DNA of 64,000 nt from Trissonchulus latispiculum (lineage: Eukaryota; Nematoda; Enoplea; Enoplida; Ironidae): NCBI GenBank assembly GCA_030248195.1, contig JASAND010015646.1, positions 1-64,000 on the forward strand, given 5' to 3'. Shown one piece after another: positions 1 to 11,000 of this stretch. How positions within the stretch are numbered: position 1 is the first letter of the stretch; each line of letters begins with the position of its first letter. The position numbers and the translations under genes were made by a program. The notes below the pieces were generated by a model that made no database searches, had not been told where the DNA came from, and saw only the letters and a program-made list of their open reading frames with translations.

Positions 1-95
1 TTTTGGACAATTTTTGGGTGTCAACTTCGGGCCCATGCCACATGCCCATGCCTCAATCGATAGGAACGATTACGTATTTGTATTATTATCTTAAA
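1..95 (+). repeat. Short dispersed repeat, inverted copy at 53310-53400
   Basis: The stretch around TGTCAACTTCGGGCCCATGC and the following CAATCGATAGGAACG is recognisable, with a few substitutions, on the opposite strand at 53310-53400. The window starts inside the repeat, so its left boundary is not visible. Nothing coding is seen. Confidence 0.6.
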
Positions 96-735
96 GTACA
101 AGACTCGAGCTTTCATTGGCGCTAGATTTTGTATCTCTGTCATGTCCCAGTCGAGCAGGGTGAGCCATTGTTTCCCCTACTTTGCCGGTGATGTCTTTTC
201 CCCCTATGCATTACATACCCAACAAATCGTTTCAGATTAACGGTCCAGGACAGGTAGCATATCCTCTACATCACTCTGTTCATGAGATCCGCAATGATTC
301 ATAATGCGTACGCTTAAGTTATATATAACTGAGCTATCATTCCATAATGATCCGGCTGTCCTCTGCTACGTAACATATAACTGGTGTGGTGGACCAATTC
401 TTGCACATCATGGCCTCAACCCAACCAGTCCGTCAGCTTTGTAGCAGGTGAATATACTGTACAACGTTGTTCCGTATCAAAATATTCTAAAGCACAGCAG
501 ACAAAAAACTGAACGCACGCAGTTAGAAGTGGGCCCAGGAAGCCCCCCCCACATATTTTTAGAAGTTTGCTCCCCCCCCTAGATTTCTGGCCAAAAACTG
601 GTCACAAACAGCAAAAAATAGAAAACTCAGGGGTTTTTGGCCGACCCCCCCCCCAACCTCCGTCGCCCCAATTTATTTACATCCAAGAAATCACGAAGTG
701 ACCCGCACCCATAGGCAGTGGTTTGATTAATTAGT
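96..735. other. Non-coding; nothing recognised to 530, then G/C-run repeat
   Basis: No coding signal or known element is seen between 96 and 530. From about 531 the sequence takes on the style of the G/C-run repeats found throughout the window: runs of 7-9 C next to phrases such as 'CCAAAAACTGG' and 'ACATATTTTTAGAAGT'. Confidence 0.4.
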
Positions 736-739
736 TAGA

Positions 740-1165
740 TACAAAAAAGTTTCAGGGGGGCGGTTTGGACCGAAGTCTGGGGGGGGAGGGTAAAATTTTA
801 TTTTTTGCTCAACAATTGTATGAACACTACGTACATAATTTTTATATACAAGGTTCTAAGCTTAAATCGATTGCAGCCAAAAGCGGCATGCTAAAATCCA
901 AAAAGGGGGTCTGGGGGGCGGAGCCCCACAAAGTTGAGAAAATTTTTCTTCCAACATTGAATTCTTTGCATTGTATATTATCAATTCCCAAACCAAATTT
1001 TGTAGTTTAATTTGCTACATATATATATTTTCCACTTCTATAGTCTTTGCTACATATATATATATATTTTCCACTTCTATAGTCTCGTACGAAAACTCAG
1101 ATTGGATGCTCCCATTATGAACAGGGTATTCCAAGCAGCACATTTCCAGTATCTACCATTCTGGC
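740..1165 (+). repeat. Dispersed repeat, inverted copy at 23765-24150
   Basis: The segment from the G-rich block near 780 through 'CATTGTATATTATCAATTCCCAAACC' (in pieces) to 'GGGTATTCCAAGCAGCACAT' reappears in reverse complement at 23765-24150. Several substitutions and indels separate the copies. A small TA microsatellite and a duplicated 'TTTTCCACTTCTATAGTC' lie at 1015-1085. It has no plausible reading frame and is probably a non-autonomous element or fragment. Confidence 0.65.
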
Positions 1166-2072
1166 TTATCCCTAGTGGGGGGGGGGGGTGGGGGGGCCGC
1201 CCCCCATTCGTCGACCTCCCCCCCATTCGAGGAGCCCCCCCCCCCCATGAAAAGCCCCCCATAAATCCCGAACTCCCCCCCCATAACCCCAAAAATTGCC
1301 AAATTATGAGCCAAAAAATGGTATTTTTTGGCGTATTTTACATGGTGAAACGCAAAAAGTTCTCAAAAATGCCAGGATTTAAGCTAAAAATGGCTATTTT
1401 TACGAAAAAATCTCCGGCGAAGCCGGAAAATTTTTGAAAATTTGCCTATTTTTGGCAAAAATTTGGGCCTCCAAAAAATCCCGGGGGGGGGAGCAAAAAT
1501 CCCGGGAGGGGGGGGCAGGCATTCTCGGGGGGAAGGTCAATTTCGGGGGGCCCCCACCCCCCCCCCCTGTAAAAAATACCCTGTATAATATTGCAAATTT
1601 GAATTTCACGGTTCATGCGGACTTGTCAGTTTCAATTTCCAGGTTTTCCCAGGTTTTTCAAGGTTTTCAGCGGCAATTTTCCAGGTTTTGTATTATTAAA
1701 TTTTGATCAAATTAGTGTAAATTTGGAGCATTTTTGGGGTACCAGGACCTTAAACCCAGCGATGCACTGGATCCAAGCCCGACAACCAGGCCCCTGTCCC
1801 GACATAATTAAAGTAATGGTAGATCTGGGCTGGGTTTTTTTCGGAGAAAGGGCGGAAAACTAGTTTTTCGGCGTTCCCCCTTTTTCGATAACCCCAATGG
1901 CTTTAAACTGCTTCTGGAAATCTGGAGCGCTATAAAGGTCAAATTTTAACGAATTAAAGCGTTAAACATTATTGTAAATCTACAAATAAAAATCTAGACC
2001 GCTTCAAAGAATTTTTGAAAATTTTCAATTTTTCAAATTAATTTGAAAAACTTTCGGAAAATTTTCAACATT
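1143..2072 (+). repeat. G/C-run repeat, copy A of a 0.93 kb duplication
   Basis: About 930 bp that recurs almost unchanged at 4238-5160, starting at 'CCAGTATCTACCATTCTGG' and ending at 'GGAAAATTTTCAACATT'. It contains runs of G and C (up to about 10), a CCAGGTTTT-rich patch and short open frames that are only by-products of low complexity. Copy lengths differ mainly in homopolymer runs. Confidence 0.8.
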
Positions 2073-2942
2073 TTCGCAAAATTCTCAAAAATATATATTT
2101 GAACCTGAACGTATCGAGTTTTTCAGTGCCCACCGTGCGGTAACTATTGATATTTGAAATGGGAAGAAGTTAACACAAAATAGAAGTCCGACCGAAATAA
2201 AAGATTGCTAAAAATAAATAATAATAATGTGCTTAGGCAGAAAATAAGCAACTGCAGACAAAAGAATAAATGTAGAATTGAAGAAGTAAGCGGGGGTCCG
2301 AGCCTAATTTTTCCTCAAAAATGACCAAATTTGGGCAAAAAATAGCTAAAAATTCGAAAAGTTTCCGAAAAGGGGGGTCCGGAACCCCTAGGCCACCAAC
2401 CTGGATATATATGCCCCTGAGGTCTAGGGGAGGCAGCCCCACCCCCCAAGAAGAAGCCACCGAACTACAGCAAATTGTCTCAAGAAATTAATTTAGACCA
2501 CCTTTGAAATTCCAACAACCGAATTTTTCGGCTGAGTAATTTTAAGCTCGATTGCGTAAATGCGTAGATTTTTGCAAAAAATTGTGCAACCAACGGGAAG
2601 TTTGGGTGGGTGGGCGAGGAGTCCCACAAAAGTAGAATTTTTTAAAGCAGGAACGCCTTGATAAATTTTCAGTATAATTTTCGATAATCGTAATTATTGG
2701 TAATGTTCGCCTGTTAGCGTACAGTTTTCAGTTTTCTGTGTTATGAAAATAAAATTTAAAATAAAAAAGTGTAAGGAAAGGCCTATTTCTATAAAACACA
2801 CAATACCAAGTAGAAAACTATGTACAAACCATGAGCGAAAAGTTGACAAACCGAGCTAAACAAAATCACATACAATTCGGTTCATCATCACAATTTCAAT
2901 GGTAAATATAAGAAATTTGGCGAAATTTTGGAATCAATCACC
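2073..2942. other. Non-coding, nothing recognised
   Basis: AT-rich sequence with one short G/C-run patch at about 2290-2455 of the same style as neighbouring repeats. No gene, RNA or element boundary is supported. Confidence 0.4.
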
Positions 2943-3035
2943 AAATTCCAGGTTTTTCCAGGTGTTTACCCAAATTCCAGGTTTTTCCAGGTATTTCCAG
3001 GTTTTTCCAGGTATTTCCAGGTTTTTCCAGGTCGC
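2943..3035 (+). repeat. Minisatellite of CCAGGTATTT/CCAGGTTTTT units
   Basis: A direct tandem array built from ten-base units CCAGGTTTTT and CCAGGTATTT (about eight units), with one interruption near 2965-2980. Related CCAGGTTTT patches occur in the duplicated repeats near 1640-1690 and 4730-4780, so the array probably expanded from such a seed. Confidence 0.75.
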
Positions 3036-3588
3036 ATGAACCTTGGAATTTGAAAAATTCTGGCCAGGTAAAAAGAGGCCTAGGCAAAAAACCTACCTGG
3101 TTCCTTCGCCAGAGGGGGCCCCAGAAAATGTTAGGGGGGAGCCTCCCCCACCCCAAATCTCCGTTACACCTATGCCTCTGGGCTTATTCTAGTGGGGGGA
3201 GGGCCCCCCATAAACACCCTTCCCCCCAAAAAATCGCCCCCCCTCCAAAAAGTGGGCGCCCCTATTTTTGCTATAAAAATCAACTTTTATAGTACATAAT
3301 GTATATAATAGTACATAATGTATAGTGTATATAATGCCAGAAAAAATGGCGCTATTTTTAGCATATTTTTTCTAAAAATTTTCGCGCCCCCCCCCCAAAA
3401 TTCCTTGCCCCTCGGACTTTAGGGGGACCCCAAGGAGCCCCCCCAAGAAAAAATCCCTAGAATAAGCCCCGTGCCCCCCACACGTTATTGGTAAAAAGCG
3501 GCGACTAATACCGAAAAAAGGGTGGCAAAAAGTAACCCCCCAGATTTTCAGTCCGGAGAATGGTTAGAAAATGACTGGGGAGGGTGGC
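3036..3588. repeat. G/C-run repeat cluster with CACACGTTATTGG modules
   Basis: Runs of G or C separated by short AT-rich phrases. The module beginning CACACGTTATTGGTAAAAAG, followed by 'CGGCGAC' and 'ATACCGAAAAAAGGG', first appears here near 3480. It recurs near 3773, 4023, 5420 and 5787. No coding capacity is credible. Confidence 0.6.
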
Positions 3589-4237
3589 TGAGGGGGGAAT
3601 ATCCCTCACCCCCACTAGCGTAGCCAGAAAAAAATTTCGGGGGGGGGGAATGCAAAATTATTTCGGGGGTCTGGGGGCGGAGCCCCCCAGAAGCAGAGAA
3701 ATTTTTCTATTTGGTGACCTTCGTGGAATTTTTACAGCCCACCCCCACATATTTTCAAAAGTTAGATACCCCCCACACGTTATTGGTAAAAAGCGGCGAC
3801 AAATACCGAAAAAAGGGTGGCAAAAAAGTACCCCCCTTCCAGATTTTCAGGAGTTATATATATTGCTCCCCGCTAAATGTGGCCAAAAATAGCGAAACAT
3901 GGGAAATTTCCCGACTTTTCTGGAGAATGGTTAAAAAATGGCTGGGGAGGGTGGCTGTGGGGGGGATATCCCCCCACCCCAACATATATATATATATATA
4001 TATTTTCAGGAGTTAGATACCCCCACACGTTATATATTGCTAAAAAGCGGCGATAAATACCGAAAAAAGGGCAATAAGTAACCCCCTTTTGAGACCCCCC
4101 CAAGCCAGATTTTGACTTTTTACTCCCCCCCAACCCAAACGGGTGGTACACCTATGCCTCATAGTCGATTTTATGTCCAAAAAGGGCCATTTTTAGCTGA
4201 AAAAAATTTGGTTACAGTTTTTTTAAAATTTCCGATT
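3589..4237 (+). repeat. G/C-run repeat, copy C (partner of 5161-5636)
   Basis: It shares 'GAGGGGGGAATATCCCTCAC' and the following block with 5161-5636. The partner lacks about 165 bp corresponding to roughly 3728-3893. Both copies end in the same 'AGCTGAAAAAAATTTGGTTA' phrase. Together with copies A and B, this suggests an older tandem duplication of a composite unit followed by deletions. Confidence 0.75.
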
Positions 4238-5160
4238 TCCAGTATCTACCATTCTGGCTTATCCCTAGTGGGGGGGGGGTGGGGGGGCCGCCCCCCATTC
4301 GGCGACCTCCCCCCCATTCGAGGAGCCCCCCCCATGAAAAGCCCCCCCATAAATCCCGACCTCCCCCCCCCATAACCCCAAAAATTGCCAAATTATGAGC
4401 CAAAAAATGGTAGTTTTTGGCGTATTTTACATGGTGAAACGCAAAAAGTTCTCAAAAATGCCAGGATTTAAGCTAAAAATGGCTATTTTTACGACAAAAT
4501 CTCCGGCGAAGCCGGAAAATTTTTTGAAAATTTGCCTATTTGTGGCAAAAATTTGGGCCTCCAAAAAATCCCGGGGGGGGGAGCAAAAATCCCGGGAGGG
4601 GGGGGCAGGCATTTTCGGGGGGAAGGTCAATTTCGGGGGGCCCCCACCCCCCCCCCTGAAAAAAATACCCTATATAATATTGCAAATTTGAATTTCACGG
4701 TTCATGCGGACTTGTCAGTTTCAATTTCCAGGTTTTTCCAGGTTTTTCAAGGTTTTCAGCGGCAATTTTCCAGGTTTTGTATTATTAAATTTTGATCAAA
4801 TTAGTGTAAATTTGGAGCATTTTTGGGGTACCAGGACCTTAAACCCAGCGATGCACTGGATCCAAGCCCGACAACCAGGCCCCTATCCCGACATAATTAA
4901 AGTAATGGTAGATCTGGGCTGGGTTTTTTCGGAAAAAGGGCGGAAAACTAGTTTTTCGGCGTTCCCCCTTTTTCGATAACCCCAATGGCTTTAAACTGCT
5001 TCTGGAAATCTGGAGCGCTATAAAGGTCAAATTTTAACGAATTAAAGCGTTAAACATTATTGTAAATCTACAAATAAAAATCTAGACCGCTTCAAAGAAT
5101 TTTTGAAAATTTTCAATTTTTCAAATTAATTTGAAAAACTTTCGGAAAATTTTCAACATT
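4238..5160 (+). repeat. G/C-run repeat, copy B of the 0.93 kb duplication
   Basis: Near-identical partner of 1143-2072, with only scattered substitutions and homopolymer length changes. It lies directly between copies C and D of the second repeat. The high similarity implies a duplication recent relative to the rest of the window. Confidence 0.8.
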
Positions 5161-5636
5161 CTGAGGGGGGAATATCCCTCACCCCCACTAGCGTAGCCAG
5201 AAAAAAATTTCGGGGGGGGGAATGCAAAATTATTTCGGGGGCCTGGGGGCGGAGCCCCCCAGAAGCAGAGAAATTTTTCTATTTGGTGACCTTCGTGGAA
5301 ACATGGGAAATTTCCCGACTTTTCTGGAGAATGGTTAAAAAATGGCTGGGGAGGGTGGCTGAGGGGGGGGATATCCCCCCCACCCCAACATATATATATT
5401 TTCAGGAGTTAGATACCCCCACACGTTATATATTGCTAAAAAGCGGCGATAAATACCGAAAAAAGGGCAATAAGTAACCCCCTTTTGAGACCCCCCCAAG
5501 CCAGATTTGGACTTTTTACTCCCCCCCAACCCAAACGGGTGGTACACCTATGCCTCATAGTCGATTTTATGTCCAAAAAGGGCCATTTTTAGCTGAAAAA
5601 AATTTGGTTACAGTTTTTTTAAAATTTCTGATTTTT
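5161..5636 (+). repeat. G/C-run repeat, copy D (deleted partner of 3589-4237)
   Basis: Same sequence as copy C, but an internal stretch is missing so that the 'CCTTCGTGGAA' end joins directly to 'ACATGGGAAATTTCCCGAC'. The copy abuts copy B without a gap. Confidence 0.75.
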
Positions 5637-6170
5637 GAGACACCCCCAAGCCAGATTTGGACTTTTTACTCCCCCTCCCAAACCCAAACAGGTGGTATAT
5701 ATATACACCTATGGGTGGATTAGAGGGGGGGGGGGTGGCTGGGAATCCCCCCCAGCCCCACATATTTAGGAGTTAGATACCCCCCTCACGTTATTGGTAA
5801 AAACCGGCGACAAATATATACCGAAAAAAGGGTGGCACAAACGAAAAACGAATGATTTTGGGCATCTAATTTTTCAAACATTTTCTGAAAAAATTGTCGA
5901 GTGGTTTTTCATTAGATTTAAGTCGAAAATAGTCGATTTTATGTTCAAACAGGGGCCATTTTTAGCTGAAAAAAATTTGGGTATATACATTTTTGAAAAT
6001 TTCGATTTTTGAGACCCCCCAAGCCTGATTTGGACTTTTTACTTCCCCCCCAACCCAAACAGGTGGTACACCTATGCCTCTTTAGCCACCCCCCCCCCCA
6101 AACAGCAACCCCAGCAACCCGCCTGATTTGGACTTTTTACTCCCCCCACAACCCAAACAGGTGGTACACC
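5637..6170. repeat. Short G/C-run modules bounded by the ACACCTATGCC motif
   Basis: Several truncated copies of one module, each containing 'GATTTGGACTTTTTACT', a C run, 'AACCCAAAC' and then GGTGGTACACCTATGCCTC or a close variant. Instances end near 5705, 6080 and 6170. The ACACCTATG motif is also present near 3170, 4150, 5550, 6855, 7450, 24885 and 30770-30800, so it probably marks one end of the family. Confidence 0.6.
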
Positions 6171-6174
6171 TCAT

Positions 6175-7440
6175 AGTTTCCCTGGAGCTTTGGGTCTGGG
6201 GGGGGGGGTAAATCTTGGCCGACCTCCGAAATGTGCTGGGGGTACCCCCCCCCAGAATTCGGACCTCCCACAGAAATTTCGAAAAATGGCCAAAAATGCA
6301 AAATTTTCTGTAATTTAGCCCTTTTTTTCATCAAAATAAGCTTTGTTCTTAACGTTTTAGGCGTTTTTGCACTGTTTTAAAGCGATTTTAGGTCAAAATT
6401 TTAGGAAAATTTTTCAAAAAATGACCATGTTTCGACCAAATTTAGCTAACTTTTTGGGTCCAAAAATCGTTGGGGGGTTCGGGGGGGGGGACAAATTCGG
6501 GTCGGGGTAAGTCAAAAAATCTGGGGGGGGGGGGTAAATTTGGTCCAAATTTTTGGGGGGGTACATAGGTGTAATTGGGGGGGTTTAGGGGGGGTAAACC
6601 CCCCAGCCATTTTTCCAAACCCCTCCCAGAAATTTTTGGGGGGCCCGGCCCCCCCCCACACCATAGGGGTGTGAGGGGGCGGGGGGGGGGGCACGACCCC
6701 CCCCACCAAACCAAAATGACAAATTTTGGCGACCCCCCCCCCAGATTTTTGCTACCCCCCCCCCAAATTTTTGGCCAAAAACGGCATAAAATCGAAAATT
6801 TAGGGGGGTCCCCCCATCCTCCGTCGAACCCCCCCCCCCCAGATTTTTTGCCCAGCCACACCTATGCCCCCACCCAACTGGGGGGGGGGGGGGGTAGTCG
6901 CGCCGGCGGCGCGAAAATTGGCCAAAAATTGGGCATTTTTAGGGAAAATTTTGCAAAATTTCTCAAAAAAAGTCGAAATGTTTTCCTTAAAGTGTTTATT
7001 ATCGCGAGAAAAAGACGTTTATAACGGATTTAAGGACTTCTAGACTCAATATTGACCTTATTCTGGACTCAGAAACATGTTGGCAATCAAGTTTTCGAGT
7101 TTTAAAACACTGCCTAATGTTAAAATTACTTAATGATTGCATGTTTTTCGGAATTAGCAATGGCTGAAAATGCGATTTTTGACATAAAAATAGAAAAATT
7201 TTGGGGGGGTTGGGGGGGGGGGGGGGAAACACCTAAAACGTTAAGAACAAGCCTTATTTTGATGAAAAAAGAGCTAAATTACAGAGAATTTTGCATTTTT
7301 TGGCCAGTTTTCACAAATTTCTGAGGTCCGAATTCTGGGGGGGGGTACCCCCAGGCCCCAGCACATTTCGGAGGTCGGCCAAGATTTACCCCCCCCCACC
7401 CAGAGCCCAGACCCAAAGTTCCAGGGAAACTATGCCCCCC
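6175..7440. mobile_element. Foldback element with G/C-run inverted arms
   Basis: The left arm (about 6175-6430, starting 'TTTCCCTGGAGCTTTGGGTC') is the inverted complement of the right arm (about 7200-7440, ending 'CCCAAAGTTCCAGGGAAAC'). The centre (about 6850-7170, including 'GACTCAGAAACATGTTGGC') recurs inverted at 30370-30560. It carries no transposase-like frame, so it is presumably a non-autonomous foldback DNA element. Related copies lie at 27030-27470 and 30130-31510. Confidence 0.65.
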
Positions 7441-7539
7441 CCAAGGAACCTGTGGTACACCTATGCCTCTTACTTAGCCACCCCCCCCCCCAAAAGCAAC
7501 CCGCCAGATTTGGCCACCCCCCCCCCCCCACAGCAACCC

Positions 7540-7830
7540 CAGCAGCCATTGCAGTGGAGCAAATGGCAGCCATTGTAGTGGTCCTAGTGGACCGGCCGCC
7601 ATTGTAGTGGCCCTAATAGAGCCTCCACTACATCCATCAAGCCAGAGGATAGCTAACCCGTCCGCCATTGTAGTGGCCCTAATGGACCATCCACTACAGC
7701 AATCAAGCCTCGCAGGTAGCTAAGTGTAGTGGATGGATCTACTCCCACCCACATTAAGCCATCAAGCCAGTAGAAGTTTAAAGTTACGTGTACTGGATGG
7801 ACCTGCTCCTACCCCTATCTGGCACAAATG
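7540..7830 (+). repeat. Degenerate tandem repeat with CCATTGTAGTGG units
   Basis: Three to five diverged units of roughly 65-85 bp, each with a version of 'GCCATTGTAGTGGCCCTAAT', 'TCCACTACA' and 'ATCAAGCC'. Within a unit, TGTAGTGG pairs with CCACTACA, so each unit is also a hairpin. The array lies just upstream of the retrovirus-like element. Confidence 0.55.
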
Positions 7831-8075
7831 GACAAGTAAATGTTAATGCATTTTTCTTTCTCGAGCACCAGTTAATAATGTATACAATGTATTTTTTCAA
7901 AGATGAAAGCTTCGAATTCGCGGATATTGTACCAAAATAAGAATCTACAGGTTCAAGCCCTTGTACCTGTCCAGCCAAAGCAAGAATATCAAACCAAACC
8001 GACACCCATTGATATGGGAGAGAGGAGAGTGAGATAAGAGAGAGATATAGGAGAGTTTTGGATCGGTTCGGAGAA
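7831..8075 (+). other. Leader before the first ORF of the retroelement
   Basis: No sequence here matches the DNA that follows the element, so no 5' LTR is visible. The reading frame of the first ORF is already open from 8013, but its first ATG is at 8076. A 'GGTTCAAGCCC' at about 7951 resembles a tRNA T-arm, but no 18-base primer-binding site starting TGG can be fixed. Confidence 0.35.
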
Positions 8076-11000
8076 ATGCTCACTGAAGAAGAAATACTTC
8101 AAGCCCTTGATCCTAGTATTTTTATGACCCAAAATGGAGTCTCTTCCCCTCCCCAACTGGAATACCAAATCACTGATCTCATCAGATACCCAGGGAAAAG
8201 TAAGTTTAAGCCCATTGATCAGGAAGCCATTTATGAAGTTAGCAGAAGGATACTGAAGGGATTAGGGAGATCTGTTTCTGATGAAGAATTCTACTGCTGC
8301 CTCGACAGTGATCTATTAGAAGCTCCTGAAGAATCCCCTCACGCTGGACGACTTGATCTATGGGTTGAAAACCTATTGGATCCCCCTATTCCCTTAACCT
8401 TAGGTCTAAAGGATGACGACAAAGAAAACATCGATCCCTCGTTCCAAGGTAATGCAATTAATCTATTCCGGGGAAAATTGATCCAGAATGACCTAATGGA
8501 CAGTCCGACGGATACATCCAGCTCAGATATGACAGAGGATTCAGGCGAAGAATTAGACGATGTCACTAAGAAGCTCCGAACTCGAGAAGTCCGTGTGAAT
8601 CTTAATGCAGTTGAACCCACCGTCATAAAGGCAAGGAAGAACCGGAAGAGTAATAAGAAAAGGAAGAAGGTTATCAAGAAGATAAAGAAGGCAATTGGGG
8701 AAATCCATATCCCTGAATCTGACCTCTGTCCCCAAGATATCAAGTTTCTCCGCAGACTCCTGAAGGATGTCCGGAGTAAAGAAAGGAAGCGTGCCAAAAA
8801 AGAAGAACGTCGTATTTGGCAAATAAAAAGAGAAAGGGAACGATGCTGGGAATCGTATCAACAATTCCTGCTCGCCCGAGCCCGGATGGAAGCGCTCCAT
8901 CCCGTCAGGAGAACGACTGATTCCCCCGTAGTATCTAAAAGAAGAACCCCCACACCAACCCGTAAGAATAGTCCCAGATCAAGTTCCGTTCCCGCAACGG
9001 TACGATCACCGAAGGTGAAAGAGAATCAATCTTCTCTCAAAGTGGAACACAAACCTCCTGTGCCTAAACCGCCCAACAAAGTAAGAAGCTCCATTTCATT
9101 ACCTTTTCCCATTATGATGATGTGGATAGCCTTTGGTCTAATGATAGCACTGCTAGTCCCCTGTATTCAAGCGCAAGACGCTGATGACTATTTCACACAA
9201 AAAGCCAAATCAATGAATACTATGGCCTCTACTAAATGGGGGTTGGCCTTATCTCCTAAAGGCTTAATGGCCACCTATTCAAAGACGGAATACGTCCCCA
9301 TACTGATCCATATGAAAATGCCTGAACCCCCGTTGGTTAAGAGAATGAAATCTTGGCTGTCTTTCTGTTCTCTCTGTAAAGGACCTAGACATGAAGTGCC
9401 TGAGCATTTACAATCCCGCTGTCTCAAGTGCAACAAACCCGCCAGCCAGACCGAAAATGTACCATGCAGTTTATGTCGAGGCTCCGGTGAAAGTCTATCA
9501 GAAGAGCTGAAATCTCGTTGCATGAGATGCAAGACACATCGTGAGCAGGTTGACAAATGGCTAGTTGATTGTCCTCATGAACCGCATTTGAATGGATTAA
9601 TCCATAATGTAACAGAAGAATATCATGAAATGTATAGTGGAATTCTTAACACCCGTTATTACTCGTCGGTCATGAAAATCATTTGTGACAAGAGTCCAAT
9701 CTTGTGCAATACCTCTGCGCCGAAGTTCCATAACTATTCTGAATCCCTGTACGCTGATCATGGCTACCAACATGTGAAGACGCAACTTCCCCTCAATCGG
9801 GAGAAAAGGGCTATTGGAGCAATCATCGGATTAGTTGGACTTGGTATGTCCATCTCCAACACTGTGCATCTGGGATCTATGCAGAATAAATTAAATGCTA
9901 TCATTGAAGCTACACGGAAGTTGGATGAACAAGTAATTGCCCACAACGAAGCCCTCGAGAAACTTGTAGAAGCAAATGAACAAGTTTACTCCTTCATGCA
10001 CTATTCCTTACAGGAGCTGTTAGGACTTATCAATTCAGCCCGTTGTGAAGCTCTAACACTGACTACTCAAGTGCATTACTCTTTGATTGTGTCCAATTTT
10101 GAGCACTCACTTAAACACAGCATAGACAGTGTCATGGCCGCCGGATTGGATGGACGTATATCACCAAGCCTGATCAATTTCAAGATAATACGAGAAATAG
10201 TGACTGGTCATGCCCAACTGAATCAGTCTATTTTACGGGATGAACCCAGTTTGATTTATAGATTTGGGAAGATCTATCCTGTTCGGATGGACATAAGAAA
10301 ACGGCTCTTCGGATTCATTATGGAGATACCCACTCCAACTCGGGAAGATGTGGCCCCTATCTATGAGGTGAGCAACGTGGGTTATAATGACCCAGAAAAT
10401 CATGCCCAAATGAAAGCTCCGGTCCCGAGATATGTGAGACATGAAATAACTCGAAAGAACTCAGAATTTTCTGAAGTTAAGCTGAATGAATGCCTATCAT
10501 CTCCTGGATTATGGCTGTGGGGACCTGATGCACTGATCACCACTTCTCATTCAGCATGCCTCAAGGCTATTGCCTCATCAACACCTATTGACGCGGCCAA
10601 CTGTCGTCAGCAGATGTTGGTTAAGGTACTAACACCGGATACTGACTTTGCATCCACCCCAGCAGGTGTTCTTATCAGAACTAGTCACTCGGAAATACTG
10701 CTGACACAAACCCCCCAACTGCAGCATGTATCGCGAGGAGATACTATGACAGTACCCAGCAATGGTGTGGTGTGGCTGGAACATGGAACATATAATCATA
10801 TCATAATTGACGATCTAGTATTAACTAGTGCAATTGAGGTCGTACAACATTCAGCACCCCTAGTCACTTATAGAATCCCCTTTGAAGCACCTGATCTAGG
10901 CATCGTCCCCATTCAGTTTACGGATTTGGAACGAGCAGAATATGAAAATGGAGCTGTGAAGAAACTGTTAGAAAAACACCACCGTACCGCACCCCTAATG

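Noticed and set aside
6442..7024. Proline/glycine-rich frames across G/C runs, and similar ones at 1012-1437, 4112-4691 and 30609-30992
   Set aside because: Low-complexity translations of homopolymer-rich repeats on both strands.
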